Positions 46,503 through 54,860 of a stretch of DNA of 64,000 bases are shown one piece after another. The stretch comes from Pseudomonas eucalypticola (lineage in GTDB: Bacteria; Pseudomonadota; Gammaproteobacteria; Pseudomonadales; Pseudomonadaceae). The translations under genes were made by a program, and so were the position numbers. Positions within the stretch are counted from its first letter, which is position 1; each line of letters starts with the position of its first letter. The DNA is taken from NCBI RefSeq assembly GCF_013374995.1, contig NZ_CP056030.1:2450501-2514500 (forward strand), written 5' to 3'. The notes beneath the pieces were generated by a model that saw only the letters and a program-made list of their open reading frames with translations, did not search any database and was not told the DNA's origin.

Positions 46503-47904
46503 AGCCGGTGGTCGCGCGGGCCAACGGTGCGCGTTCGCCACCCGTGGCGGCAGGCAAGCCCCTGAACGCCGCCACTGCCGCCAGCAGCAAGGTGGCCACT
46601 GCCACGAACAGTGCCTCTCGCAGCCCCAGCCTGAATGCCTGGGGCGCCGGGTCCCGAACCAGATACCCGAACCACGCCACGCCGATGATGCCTCCCACCT
46701 GCCGCGCGGCATTGAGCAACCCCGAGGCTATGCCTGCCAGTTCACCGGGCACCGATGCCAGGGTGGCCGTAGTGATGGTGGGAATGGTCAGGGCAATGCC
46801 GCCCCCGGCGAGCAGCATCGGTACGATCAACCAGCCGAAACCAGGCATGGCCAGCGCAGGTATCAGCAGCAGGTAACCCACCGCCGATATCAGCAGGCCG
46901 CTGGTCGCCAGGCAGCGCGGGCCAACGCGGCGTGTCAGCCGGCCGGCGAGGATGTTGATGAGCATCAGTACGGCCATCATCGGCAGGAACGCAAGGCCTG
47001 CCTGTTCGGGGGTGAATTGCTCGATGCCTTGAAAATACAAGCTGAGGGTGAACACCACACCGTAGAACACCAGGTTCGCCACCAAGCCGATAACGACCGC
47101 GCTGCGCAGTGCCGCGGCGCGAAACAGACCCAGCGGCAACATCGGGCGAGCCGCGCGTGACTGCCGCCAGATGAACAGTGCGGCCAGCAGCAGGCTGCCG
47201 ATCAAGGCCTGTACGATCATCGGGCTGGACCAGCCCCACTGGCTCGCCTGGGTGAGGGCGAAGGTGAAACTGGCCATGGTCAGCGCCGCGAGACACTGCC
47301 CGGGGATATCAAGACTGCGCAAGGGTTGTACCGGCGAACGGGGTGCGTAGGAAGCGGCCAGCCACAGGCCAATCATCCCCACCGGCACATTGATGAAAAA
47401 CAGGCTGCGCCAGCCAAACGCGGTAATCAGCAGGCCGCCGACCACGGGGCCTGCCGCCAGCGCAACGGCGCCGCCAGCCCCCCACCAGCCCACGGCGCGA
47501 CTGCGTTCATGGTCATTGTCGAAGGCTTGTTGCAGCAGGGACAGCGAGGTCGGTACCAGCAATGCGGCACCCAGTCCCTGAACCAGCCGCCAGCCGACCA
47601 GGGCAGCCAGGCCAGGGGCCAGTGCGCAGCCCAGCGAGGCAGCCGAGAACAGGCCAAACCCCAGCATGAACAGGCGCTTGGCACCCAGCCGATCACCCAA
47701 AGTGCCGGCCGTCAGCAGCAATGACGCGAACACAAGCGCGTAGCCATTGACCACCCATTGCAGGGCCGTGATATCGGCGGACAGCTCCTCGTGCAACGCT
47801 TGCAACGCTACGTTGACCACGCTGATGTCCATCAGCACCATGAAAAAGCCCAGGCACGTGGCGACCTGGACCCAGCGAGCCGTGCGGCGGGGGATAGCGA
47901 ACAT
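46492..47904 (-). CDS. DHA2-family MFS exporter (14-TM)
   Basis: A 470-residue drug:H+ antiporter of the EmrB/QacA group. WVQVATCLGFFMVLMDISVVNVALQAL (TM1), WVVNGYALVFASLLLTAG (TM2), LGDRLGAKRLFMLG (loop 2-3) and the motif C region GPVVGGLLITAFGWRSLFFINVP are all present. Unlike the EmrB-like pump at 4725 there is no adaptor or OMF gene. It is divergent from a LysR gene across 94 bases, a classical regulator/target arrangement. Confidence 0.88.
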   Translation of the reverse strand: MFAIPRRTARWVQVATCLGFFMVLMDISVVNVALQALHEELSADITALQWVVNGYALVFASLLLTAGTLGDRLGAKRLFMLGFGLFSAASLGCALAPGLAALVGWRLVQGLGAALLVPTSLSLLQQAFDNDHERSRAVGWWGAGGAVALAAGPVVGGLLITAFGWRSLFFINVPVGMIGLWLAASYAPRSPVQPLRSLDIPGQCLAALTMASFTFALTQASQWGWSSPMIVQALIGSLLLAALFIWRQSRAARPMLPLGLFRAAALRSAVVIGLVANLVFYGVVFTLSLYFQGIEQFTPEQAGLAFLPMMAVLMLINILAGRLTRRVGPRCLATSGLLISAVGYLLLIPALAMPGFGWLIVPMLLAGGGIALTIPTITTATLASVPGELAGIASGLLNAARQVGGIIGVAWFGYLVRDPAPQAFRLGLREALFVAVATLLLAAVAAFRGLPAATGGERAPLARATTGSTG

Positions 47905-47998
47905 GAATTGACCTCCTGGTTGAGGCCCCTAAGCTACAGCCCGACGCATTGTGCGAAAATTCCGCAATTGCGCATGGATGACTGGAGAAAACGCACCG

Positions 47999-48859
47999 AT
48001 GTTCGATTGGGAAAACCTCCGCTTTTTCCTCGCCGTTGCCCAGGCGGGCACCCTGTCTGGCGCGGCCCGGGCCTTGAAGGTCGACCATGCCACGGTCAGC
48101 CGGCGGCTCAGTGCGCTGGAGGCGCAGTTGCAGGTACGCCTGGTCGACCGGTTGCCACGGGCTTGCCTGCTCACTGCCGTGGGTGAGCAGGTGTTCAAGC
48201 TGGCCGGTGATATGGAAGCCAGTGCCTTCGCGGTACAGCGGACCGTGCGCGCCGAGCAATCGCCCACCGCGGGCCATGTGACCATCAGCGCGCCGCCGGT
48301 GCTGGCGAGCAATTTTCTGGCGGGTAGGGTGGGCGCGTTCCGCCAACGCTATCCCCACGTGCAACTGTCCATCGCCGGCCAGACCCAGAGTGTGTCGCTG
48401 GGCCGCCGTGAAGCCGATATCGCGGTCCGGTTGTACCGGCCCACCGAGCTGGAGAGTGTCATTCGCAAGGTGGGCAACATGCCCTGTGCGTTATACGCCA
48501 GCCTCGGCTATGAATACGCCGACGTTCCAGCGCGCTGGGCGTTCATCGCCTACGAAAGCCAGTGGGCCGATCGCGAACATCAGAAATGGCTGGTCAGGGT
48601 CGCGGCGGGGCGCCCCATCGCCTGTGGTCTCAGCGATATCACCACCCAGCACGCTGCGGCGCGCGCGGGTGTGGGCGTGGCCGGCCTGCCGGTCTTCATG
48701 GGTGACAATGACCCGCAATTGCGGCGGCTGCCGTGGGAGGGCGAGGCGTTCTGCCCGGAGATCTGGCTGGTGGTGCACCAAGACCTGCGGCATTCAGCAC
48801 TGTTGCGGGCGGTGATGGAGTTTTTGGTGGAAGTGTTCGCCGAGCAATTCGAGGCGTGA
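47999..48859 (+). CDS. LysR-family transcriptional regulator
   Basis: A 286-residue LTTR. The DNA-binding domain is MFDWENLRFFLAVAQAGTLSGAARALKVDHATVSRRLSALE, and the effector domain starts at ~95 (VTISAPPVLASNFLAGRV). This branch (CrgA-like) often represses and activates the divergent gene. GGAG lies ~11 bases upstream of the ATG at 47999; ATG at 47978 is an alternative. The 94-bp gap to the DHA2 gene contains a TGTGCGAAAATTCCGCAAT-type T-N11-A region that could be its site. Confidence 0.87.
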   Translation: MFDWENLRFFLAVAQAGTLSGAARALKVDHATVSRRLSALEAQLQVRLVDRLPRACLLTAVGEQVFKLAGDMEASAFAVQRTVRAEQSPTAGHVTISAPPVLASNFLAGRVGAFRQRYPHVQLSIAGQTQSVSLGRREADIAVRLYRPTELESVIRKVGNMPCALYASLGYEYADVPARWAFIAYESQWADREHQKWLVRVAAGRPIACGLSDITTQHAAARAGVGVAGLPVFMGDNDPQLRRLPWEGEAFCPEIWLVVHQDLRHSALLRAVMEFLVEVFAEQFEA

Positions 48860-48991
48860 CCGCAGAGCGCAGCACCTGGGTTTCAGGAGGCGTGCGATCA
48901 CGCGGCTGAAGGTTGGCCCAAAGAGCAGGTAGTGCCGACAAGCGGCTTCATCTTTAGCAGTAGCTGGCCGATACCCTGATGTCCTGCACTA

Positions 48992-49098
48992 GGGTCTGTA
49001 TGGCAGGCGAGGAAGCGGAGTTTACGTGTTGTAAATGAGCATTCCGAGTCTGTTTTCAACGCAGCATGGCCGAGTTGGGATGCATTTCGTACAGAGCC
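48992..49098. mobile_element. 107-bp IS-like/MITE remnant
   Basis: GGGTCTGTA (48992-49000) and TACAGAGCC (49090-49098) are 8/9 inverted repeats at the ends of a non-coding segment. Inside, GTTTACGTGTTGTAAAT is a near palindrome. No transposase is encoded. The overall form is that of a deleted insertion sequence or MITE. It lies just before the frameshifted cyclase gene, and the rest of the 48860-49183 gap holds no gene. Confidence 0.4.
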
Positions 49099-49183
49099 TT
49101 AACACCAGAACCGCCACGGACATGGGCACGAACACCTCCTGGTACTGTCTCACTCCGACCTGAACCCAATGACCCGGTGCCGC

Positions 49184-50400
49184 ATGCCTGTTCCTGCCCC
49201 CGACAGCTCCAGCCCCGACGATCCGCACATTCTGGCGCAGGTCGAACTCACGATTGCCGCCGGTGTGCGCACGCTGCGTTTCAGCCGCGACCTGGAGCAG
49301 CGTTACCAGCGCGACACCGTCCAGCAGCGGCTGAGGTTCATCACCGCCGTGGGCATCGGGGGGCACTGGTCTACAACCTGTTCCTGCTCAGCGACTGGCT
49401 GACCTTGCGCGATAAATTCGCCTGGGTGGCAGCAGGGCGGTTGTGCCTCATCACGCCGATGTTCGTCGCTTTGCTGTACTTCGGCCAGCGCCTGACGCGG
49501 CGCTGGGCCGTGGAAACCCTGGCAGCCACGGGCACGGTCGTGTCGTCATTGATGCCCCTGGTGGTGATGATCTACAGCGACAGCCCTTACCGGCTGCACT
49601 ACCAGCTGGGCATGCTGCTGATCATGGTGTACTGCACCATGATCCAGCAGTTGCCCATGCGGTACGCCTCCGTGGCGATGTTGTGCATGCTCGTGATTCA
49701 GCTGGTGACCACGTACCTGGCGGATTTCGCCGATATCCGGATCTGGCAGGCCAACGCGCTGTTGTTCGTGTCCACGGTGGCGCTGTTGCTGATGGCCTCT
49801 TATTTCCTGGAGCGCGCCAGCCGCTTGAGTTATCTGTTCGCCTTGCGCGGGCGTTTGCTGCAGGTGCAGTTGATGGCCCTGGCCAGGACGGATGCCCTGA
49901 CCCAATTGTTCAACCGTCGCTACCAGGGCGAGGTCATGGGGTCTATCTGGGCGGCCGCCGCCAAGGAGCCGGCTAGCGTGGCGGTGATTCTCCTGGATAT
50001 CGACCACTTCAAAGCCTACAACGACAACTACGGCCACCTTCAGGGGGACGCGTGCCTCAAGCAGGTCAGCCGCGCGGTGCAACGCACGGCCCAGGAGCAT
50101 GGGGCCCTGGCGTTTCGGTTTGGGGGTGAGGAAATCCTCATCGTGCTGGTGGATGCCGATGCCGCCCGGGCCCGGGAGCTGGCCGAAGCCTTCCGCGCCG
50201 CGGTGGCAGCGCTGGCGGTGCCGCACCCTGTGCTGGGCGAAGGGGCGCGTGTGACCATCAGCCTGGGCATCGCGGCCGCGATCGCGCCGCGGGTCAGCGC
50301 CAATGCCTTGATCGCCTCGGCCGACAGCGCACTGTATGACGCCAAGCGCGCGGGCCGCGACTGCCTGCGCTGCGCACGGCCCGAGGCGGTTCACGGCTGA
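49184..50400 (+). pseudogene. Frameshifted membrane diguanylate cyclase
   Basis: The N-terminal part (MPVPAPDS, then FSRDLEQRYQRDTVQQRLRFITAVGIGG) is in one frame and the rest, starting ALVYNLFLLSDWLTLRD, in another; the switch coincides with a run of six G at 49358-49363. Adding one G would restore a single ~405-residue protein with about six TM helices (~60-230) and a C-terminal GGDEF domain whose motif is FGGEEI (Ile for the usual Phe). So this is either a true mutation, a slippage-prone tract or a sequencing error. If read as is, the cyclase domain has no proper start. Confidence 0.75.
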
Positions 50401-50430
50401 TGAAGGCCCGGCGGGTCGGGCAGAGGTGCC

Positions 50431-51585
50431 CTACGGCTTCAAGCGTATCATCTGCCCATGCTGCAACACCGTGAAGGCGCCCTCCGGCAAACCCGCCGCC
50501 TGGGTCGCTTCGTGGAGTTTCTTCGGGGGTTCATCCAGCGGTTCATCGGTCAGCTCGAACGTGCCCCAGTGAATTCCCACGGCCTGTTTCGCCCCCACGT
50601 CCTTGAAGATTTTCACCGCCTGTTCAGGGTCGACGTGCTGCGGCCCCATGAACCAGCGGGGCGCGTAGGCACCCACCGGAATCAACGCGAGGTCGAAATG
50701 GCCGAAGGCTGCGCCGATGCGGCGTGAGTCGCTGGAGTATCCCGTGTCGCCGGCAAAGTAGAACGAGTAGGGGCGGGCGGCCCCCGGCACTGTCTTGACC
50801 GCCCAACCGCCCCACAGGGTTTCGTTGCGGTCGGTGTAGCTGCGTGCGGACCAATGGGTCGCGGGCACGAACCAGAAGTCCAGGCCGGCGACACGGGTGT
50901 GGTCGCTCCAGTCCAGTTCCTCGGCATTGTCGATGCCCTTGCCGGCCAACCAGGCCTTGATGCCCAGCGGTACCAGAAAGCGCGGTGGCCCACCGGGCTG
51001 CGCGTTGAGGGCCTGGACGCTGGCGGTGTCCAGGTGGTCGTAGTGGCTATGGGAAATCAGTACCACGTCGATGTGCGGCAACTCGTTCAGGGCCATGCCC
51101 GGCGGGGTGCGGCGTTTGGGACCGGCGAAGGTAAAGGGCGACGCACGCTCGGAGAACACCGGGTCGGTCAACACATTGACGCCGTTGACCTGGACCAGGG
51201 CCGTGGAATGGCCGATCCAGGTGAGGGTATTGGTGCTACGGTTGGCTTTCAGCCAGGGGATGTCCGGGTGGGCCATGGGGAAGGCATAACCGTTTGCCGG
51301 TGGGGGCGGCAAATGATGGATGAACGCGTTCCAGCGCCACTTCCAGATGGACCCGCGTTGCAGGGCACCGTCGTTGTTTTCATAGCCCTCGTCGGTTCGT
51401 GGCGCGTGGTGAATACCGCTGGCCGCCAGTTGCTCGGGGACGGAGTCAACGGCGGTTCGCTGGCGGCACTGGCGCAGGTGGCGGCGCAGCACAGGGAAAA
51501 ACTCCACAGCAGGGGCAGGCCAAGTCGGGGCACGGGATCTTCCTTCCAGCAGCATGGAGAAGGCGCCTGCACGGCGCCCGTTCAC
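50431..51585 (-). CDS. Metallo-beta-lactamase-fold hydrolase (NAPE-PLD/RomA-like)
   Basis: A 384-residue reading of an MBL-fold protein related to N-acyl-phosphatidylethanolamine phospholipase D. Diagnostic parts: WKWRWNAFIHHLP, TLTWIGHSTALVQVNGVNVLTDPVFSERASP, the metal motif HSHYDH, FAGDTGYSS and a late metal-binding His (GIHWGTFELTDEP). The N-terminus is doubtful: in this frame it has no signal, whereas another frame at 51572-51470 encodes a good one (RLGLPLLWSFSLCCAA, then CASAASEPP), so a frameshift may separate the signal from the mature enzyme. Confidence 0.75.
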   Translation of the reverse strand: MNGRRAGAFSMLLEGRSRAPTWPAPAVEFFPVLRRHLRQCRQRTAVDSVPEQLAASGIHHAPRTDEGYENNDGALQRGSIWKWRWNAFIHHLPPPPANGYAFPMAHPDIPWLKANRSTNTLTWIGHSTALVQVNGVNVLTDPVFSERASPFTFAGPKRRTPPGMALNELPHIDVVLISHSHYDHLDTASVQALNAQPGGPPRFLVPLGIKAWLAGKGIDNAEELDWSDHTRVAGLDFWFVPATHWSARSYTDRNETLWGGWAVKTVPGAARPYSFYFAGDTGYSSDSRRIGAAFGHFDLALIPVGAYAPRWFMGPQHVDPEQAVKIFKDVGAKQAVGIHWGTFELTDEPLDEPPKKLHEATQAAGLPEGAFTVLQHGQMIRLKP

Positions 51586-51645
51586 AGTGTAGAGCTTTGG
51601 TACGCCCCGCCGTTCCCTAAACCGCAGGTGCTGCGCGGTGTGAGT

Positions 51646-51700
51646 GACGCGGCCGGGTCCGCTGCTACGCGGTCGGTGCAGCAGCGGACCTGGCCGCGTC
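51646..51700. repeat. REPIN-like hairpin, possible terminator of the glycan operon
   Basis: 21-base arms at 51646-51666 and 51680-51700 pair with a single mismatch (a possible G-U) around a 13-base loop. The core GACGCGGCCGGGTCCG is shared with the pair at 43350-43420. It lies 33 bases after the stop of the HlyD-type gene and could protect or end that transcript. No RAYT transposase is in the window. Confidence 0.65.
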
Positions 51701-51732
51701 GTCGGAGCATGCGGTGCCGGGTGCCGCCGGGG

Positions 51733-52770
51733 TCAGAGGGTCAGGCCGAACAGGCTGAAGTGCTGGTGGGGGAAGCGGACGCGCACCGGCAGCGAGTCTA
51801 TTCGCCACTCGTTGGCCAGCGGCTCGGTGAAGCGCGCCGGCACCATCAAGCCTCGGGTAGGGCTGCTGAACGGCTTGCGCAGATCGCTGGGCAGCGGGTT
51901 CGCGCTTTCAGCCGGATTGATCACCTGGGCGCCTACCCATTGACCATTGGGCAGGCGTACGTCCAGGGCTGAACCCGGGGTGGCATGTTCCACATCCTTG
52001 GGGTCCAGGTACACCCACAATTGCGCCGGGCCATTGCGCTCCAGGCGCATCAGCAAGGTCCCAGGGCCAACGTTTTCGCCGGGGGCGGTAATCACTTCGG
52101 CCACGCGCCCGCGCTCGCTGGCCTCCACATTCATGCGTGCCAGTTGCTGGCCCAACCACTGACGCTCCCGTTGCTGCTGTTGCTCGTAGCGCTGGTTCTC
52201 GGTGTTACCGCCGTTGCTCACGCTGCGCTCGAAGGCCAGCAATTCCGCTTCGCGGCTATCAAGGGCGTTCTGGGCGTCCAGCAGTTCGCCACGGGTGGCG
52301 GCGCCTTGCTGTACCAACCGGCGGGTATCGCTTACCCGTTGCGCGGCACGGTTGACCAGGCTCTGCAGCACCGCGCGGCTGTGGGCCCCCAGGTCGGCGC
52401 TGGTGCCCACGGTGGCCGTGCTGTCGGCCTGCAGCAAGGTCAGGCGCAGGCGCCATTCGGGGTTGTCCAGGTCCACCAGCGGCGTGCCAGCCTCCACGTG
52501 GTCACCGGCCTGCACGCGCAGGGCACGTACCTCGCCCGGTTGCAATGCGCGCACATCCAGGGTGGGCAGGCGCACCAGGGCCGGGGCCTCGATGCGCAAC
52601 AGGTCCAGGCCGTAGCGGCCTGCCAGCCACAAGGCCGGCAGCAGGATGAGGAACAGGATCAGGTACCAGCGCAAGCGGAACGCCAGGCGTTTGCCAGGCG
52701 CATACAGCACCTGCATGCCGTTGTCCTGGGTGGGGTGCTGCTCTTTGGGGCTGTTGAATCGAATCTTCAT
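51733..52770 (-). CDS. HlyD-type membrane fusion protein of the putative glycan exporter
   Basis: A 345-residue adaptor. A cytosolic tail of ~34 residues precedes one membrane helix (WYLILFLILLPALWLAG). The first lipoyl half follows (PGEVRALRVQAGDHVEAGTPLVDLDNPEW), then a moderate coiled-coil hairpin (~115-220) and a second half (GRVAEVITAPGENVGPGTLLMRLE) with a beta-barrel. It overlaps the TolC-GH gene by 4 bases. Its role here is probably to connect the synthase in the inner membrane to the outer-membrane duct, as HlyD-like BgsB does with the mixed-linkage glucan synthase BgsA in Sinorhizobium. Confidence 0.82.
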   Translation of the reverse strand: MKIRFNSPKEQHPTQDNGMQVLYAPGKRLAFRLRWYLILFLILLPALWLAGRYGLDLLRIEAPALVRLPTLDVRALQPGEVRALRVQAGDHVEAGTPLVDLDNPEWRLRLTLLQADSTATVGTSADLGAHSRAVLQSLVNRAAQRVSDTRRLVQQGAATRGELLDAQNALDSREAELLAFERSVSNGGNTENQRYEQQQQRERQWLGQQLARMNVEASERGRVAEVITAPGENVGPGTLLMRLERNGPAQLWVYLDPKDVEHATPGSALDVRLPNGQWVGAQVINPAESANPLPSDLRKPFSSPTRGLMVPARFTEPLANEWRIDSLPVRVRFPHQHFSLFGLTL

Positions 52771-54845
52771 GGGGCTCTCGGGTAGTCGGTCCAGGATTGC
52801 CAGTCGATGCCAGTCAGCCCGGCGGGCTGCAACGCTTGCTGCCAGCGCGCGGCCTGGGCCTGCAATTGCTGGGCATTGGCGTCTGCCCAGCTGAGGTCGG
52901 CGGGTTGGTCCGGCTCAACGCTCTGGGCCAGGCGCAGGTGCAGTGCCGGCCATTGACGGGCGATGGCCAGGGCCTTGGTGGCGCTGGACTCGGGGTTGCG
53001 GGTAAAAATCATCAGGCTGACCTGGCTCACCCCCAGATGCGGCAACTCGCAGGGCACGCACGGCGTGCGCCGGGCCTCGTCGCTGAACCAGCGCGGGTGG
53101 CTGGACAGGCTCAGGGGCCAGGGGCTCGCAGCCTTGGCTTCGCGTACGGTGTCGAGCCACTGGCGCAGGCGCTGGTCCGGGACCGGCCAGCCCAACTGTT
53201 CGACTTCCAGGTCCAGGTGCAGGCCATCGAAGGGCAGGGCGCCCAGGCGCTGGATCAGGGCAAGCAATTGTGGGCGCTGGCTGGGTTTGATCCAGGTCGC
53301 GTCGCCCAGCAGCAGGTTGACCTGCAGGCCTTGGGCGTGGGCGCGGCGCAAGAGCTGGGCGAGCAATGCCTGGGTTGCGGCCATGTCGGCGACCTGGCCG
53401 CCGTCCAGGCCTACATTGACCACCTGCATACCGGCCTGTTTCAGCGCCTGCAATTGCCGGTCCTGCTGGCTGGGGTCGAGCAGCGCCTGGCTGTGCCAAA
53501 GGTAGGTGCCTTGGCGCCAATGGGCTTCCACCGGCGCTGTGGCGCTGCCCTGCCACTGCAGCGACTGCCCGCCCAGCAACGCGTCGAACGCCGGGCCCTC
53601 GTCGCCGAACAGGCGCAGGGCTGCGTCTTGCAGCCACGCCGCATGCCAGGCGGCGATTTGCGCGAAGCCGGCGTTGTAGTGGTCCACCTCGGCCTGCAGC
53701 AAGCGCAGGCTGGCCTCGCCGGCGTCCAGGCCGGTGCGCTGGCGGCGCTCGCCGATGATCTGGTCCACGGCCTGGCGGCGCTCACTGCGCCACAGGTATT
53801 CATCCACGTTGCGCCGTTGCTGCTCCAGCACCTTGCCCAGTTCGCGCAGCAAGTTGCCGCGTTCCTGCTCCTGGGCCTGCACGGCGGCCTGGTAGCGCGC
53901 TTCGCCTTCGCGGCCACGGGCCGAGCCGTAGTCCATGAGGTCCACGGGCGCCGAAAAGGTCACCCCAGCGCTCAGGCCGCTGCCGTTGTCACCGGCACCG
54001 CTGCGCTGTTCCACCGTCTGGGTCACGCTGAAATACGACTCGATGGCGCTGTACCAGGGGCGCTTGCGGTCCTGCTCGGCGGTGGCCAGGTCGGCATTGC
54101 GCCGGGCCATGCGCGGGTTGCTTTGCAGTTGGTCTTGCCAGGCCCGCAGTGGCTGTGGGTGGCTGGCCAGGGCAGTGGCCTGGGGGGTGTCAGCGGCCGT
54201 CACGTCCACGCCCAGGCTGCGCAGGCTGGTGCGCACATCGTCCAGCAAGTCGGCCTGCAGGGCGCAGCGGTGGGTCACGGCAGTCCATTCGCTGGTCATC
54301 AGGCGGGCGTCGGAAGGCAGAATCCATTGGCCCTCCAGGCGTTTGCGAACCTGTTGCGCGGCGTCCTGGGCGGCTGCCTCGACGCCCTGGCACAGTTGCT
54401 GTTCCTGGGTGGCCCGCCACCAGTCGGCGTAGGCGCTGCGCACTGCCAGGCGTTGGCGGGCGCGTTGGTAACCCTGTTCGATTTCACCCAGCTGCGCGTC
54501 ATGCTCGCTGGCGCGCACGGCATCCATGCGCCGGCGCAGGCTGCCCAGCAGCGGGTAGCGCACACCGATCGCGGCGTTGCGGCCGTAGTAGTCGTCGCGA
54601 AGGTTTTCGGTGACCAGTTCATGGTAGCGGCCGACGTTGGCATTGCCGAACATCTCCCAGCCACTTTCGCTGTCACGTTGGTCGCGGGCAGCGTAGCGGG
54701 CCTGCAACTGGGCACTGGCCGACGCCGTGCCGGCGCCGTCACCGGCTTCTTGCAGGGCCTGTTCAAGGGTCAAGGGGGCTGCCGTGGCCAACAGCGGCGC
54801 GCAGAAGGCCAGGGGCAGCAGGCGAAGTGCTGTTTTAACAATCAT
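52767..54845 (-). CDS. TolC-like outer-membrane protein fused to a GH18-like domain
   Basis: A 692-residue protein with two parts. After a signal peptide (~1-22, LLPLAFCAPLLATAAP), residues ~23-435 look like an OMF: TLEQALQEA at the start, long amphipathic helices, strand pieces YPLLGSLRRRMD and SAGVTFSAPVDLMDYGSA. Residues ~445-690 resemble a TIM-barrel glycoside hydrolase; FDGLHLDLE (539-547) fits the GH18 catalytic pattern DGxDxDxE except for His543, and keeps the catalytic Glu547. OMFs normally end at ~430-480 residues, so the extra ~250 are a true addition. It lies 15 bases after the synthase and overlaps hlyD. Confidence 0.75.
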   Translation of the reverse strand: MIVKTALRLLPLAFCAPLLATAAPLTLEQALQEAGDGAGTASASAQLQARYAARDQRDSESGWEMFGNANVGRYHELVTENLRDDYYGRNAAIGVRYPLLGSLRRRMDAVRASEHDAQLGEIEQGYQRARQRLAVRSAYADWWRATQEQQLCQGVEAAAQDAAQQVRKRLEGQWILPSDARLMTSEWTAVTHRCALQADLLDDVRTSLRSLGVDVTAADTPQATALASHPQPLRAWQDQLQSNPRMARRNADLATAEQDRKRPWYSAIESYFSVTQTVEQRSGAGDNGSGLSAGVTFSAPVDLMDYGSARGREGEARYQAAVQAQEQERGNLLRELGKVLEQQRRNVDEYLWRSERRQAVDQIIGERRQRTGLDAGEASLRLLQAEVDHYNAGFAQIAAWHAAWLQDAALRLFGDEGPAFDALLGGQSLQWQGSATAPVEAHWRQGTYLWHSQALLDPSQQDRQLQALKQAGMQVVNVGLDGGQVADMAATQALLAQLLRRAHAQGLQVNLLLGDATWIKPSQRPQLLALIQRLGALPFDGLHLDLEVEQLGWPVPDQRLRQWLDTVREAKAASPWPLSLSSHPRWFSDEARRTPCVPCELPHLGVSQVSLMIFTRNPESSATKALAIARQWPALHLRLAQSVEPDQPADLSWADANAQQLQAQAARWQQALQPAGLTGIDWQSWTDYPRAP

Positions 54846-54860
54846 GGTGATGAAAAAGCC

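Noticed and set aside
47941..47998. Specific LysR operator
   Set aside because: Only short, imperfect symmetry is visible; the T-N11-A rule alone is too permissive to place a site.
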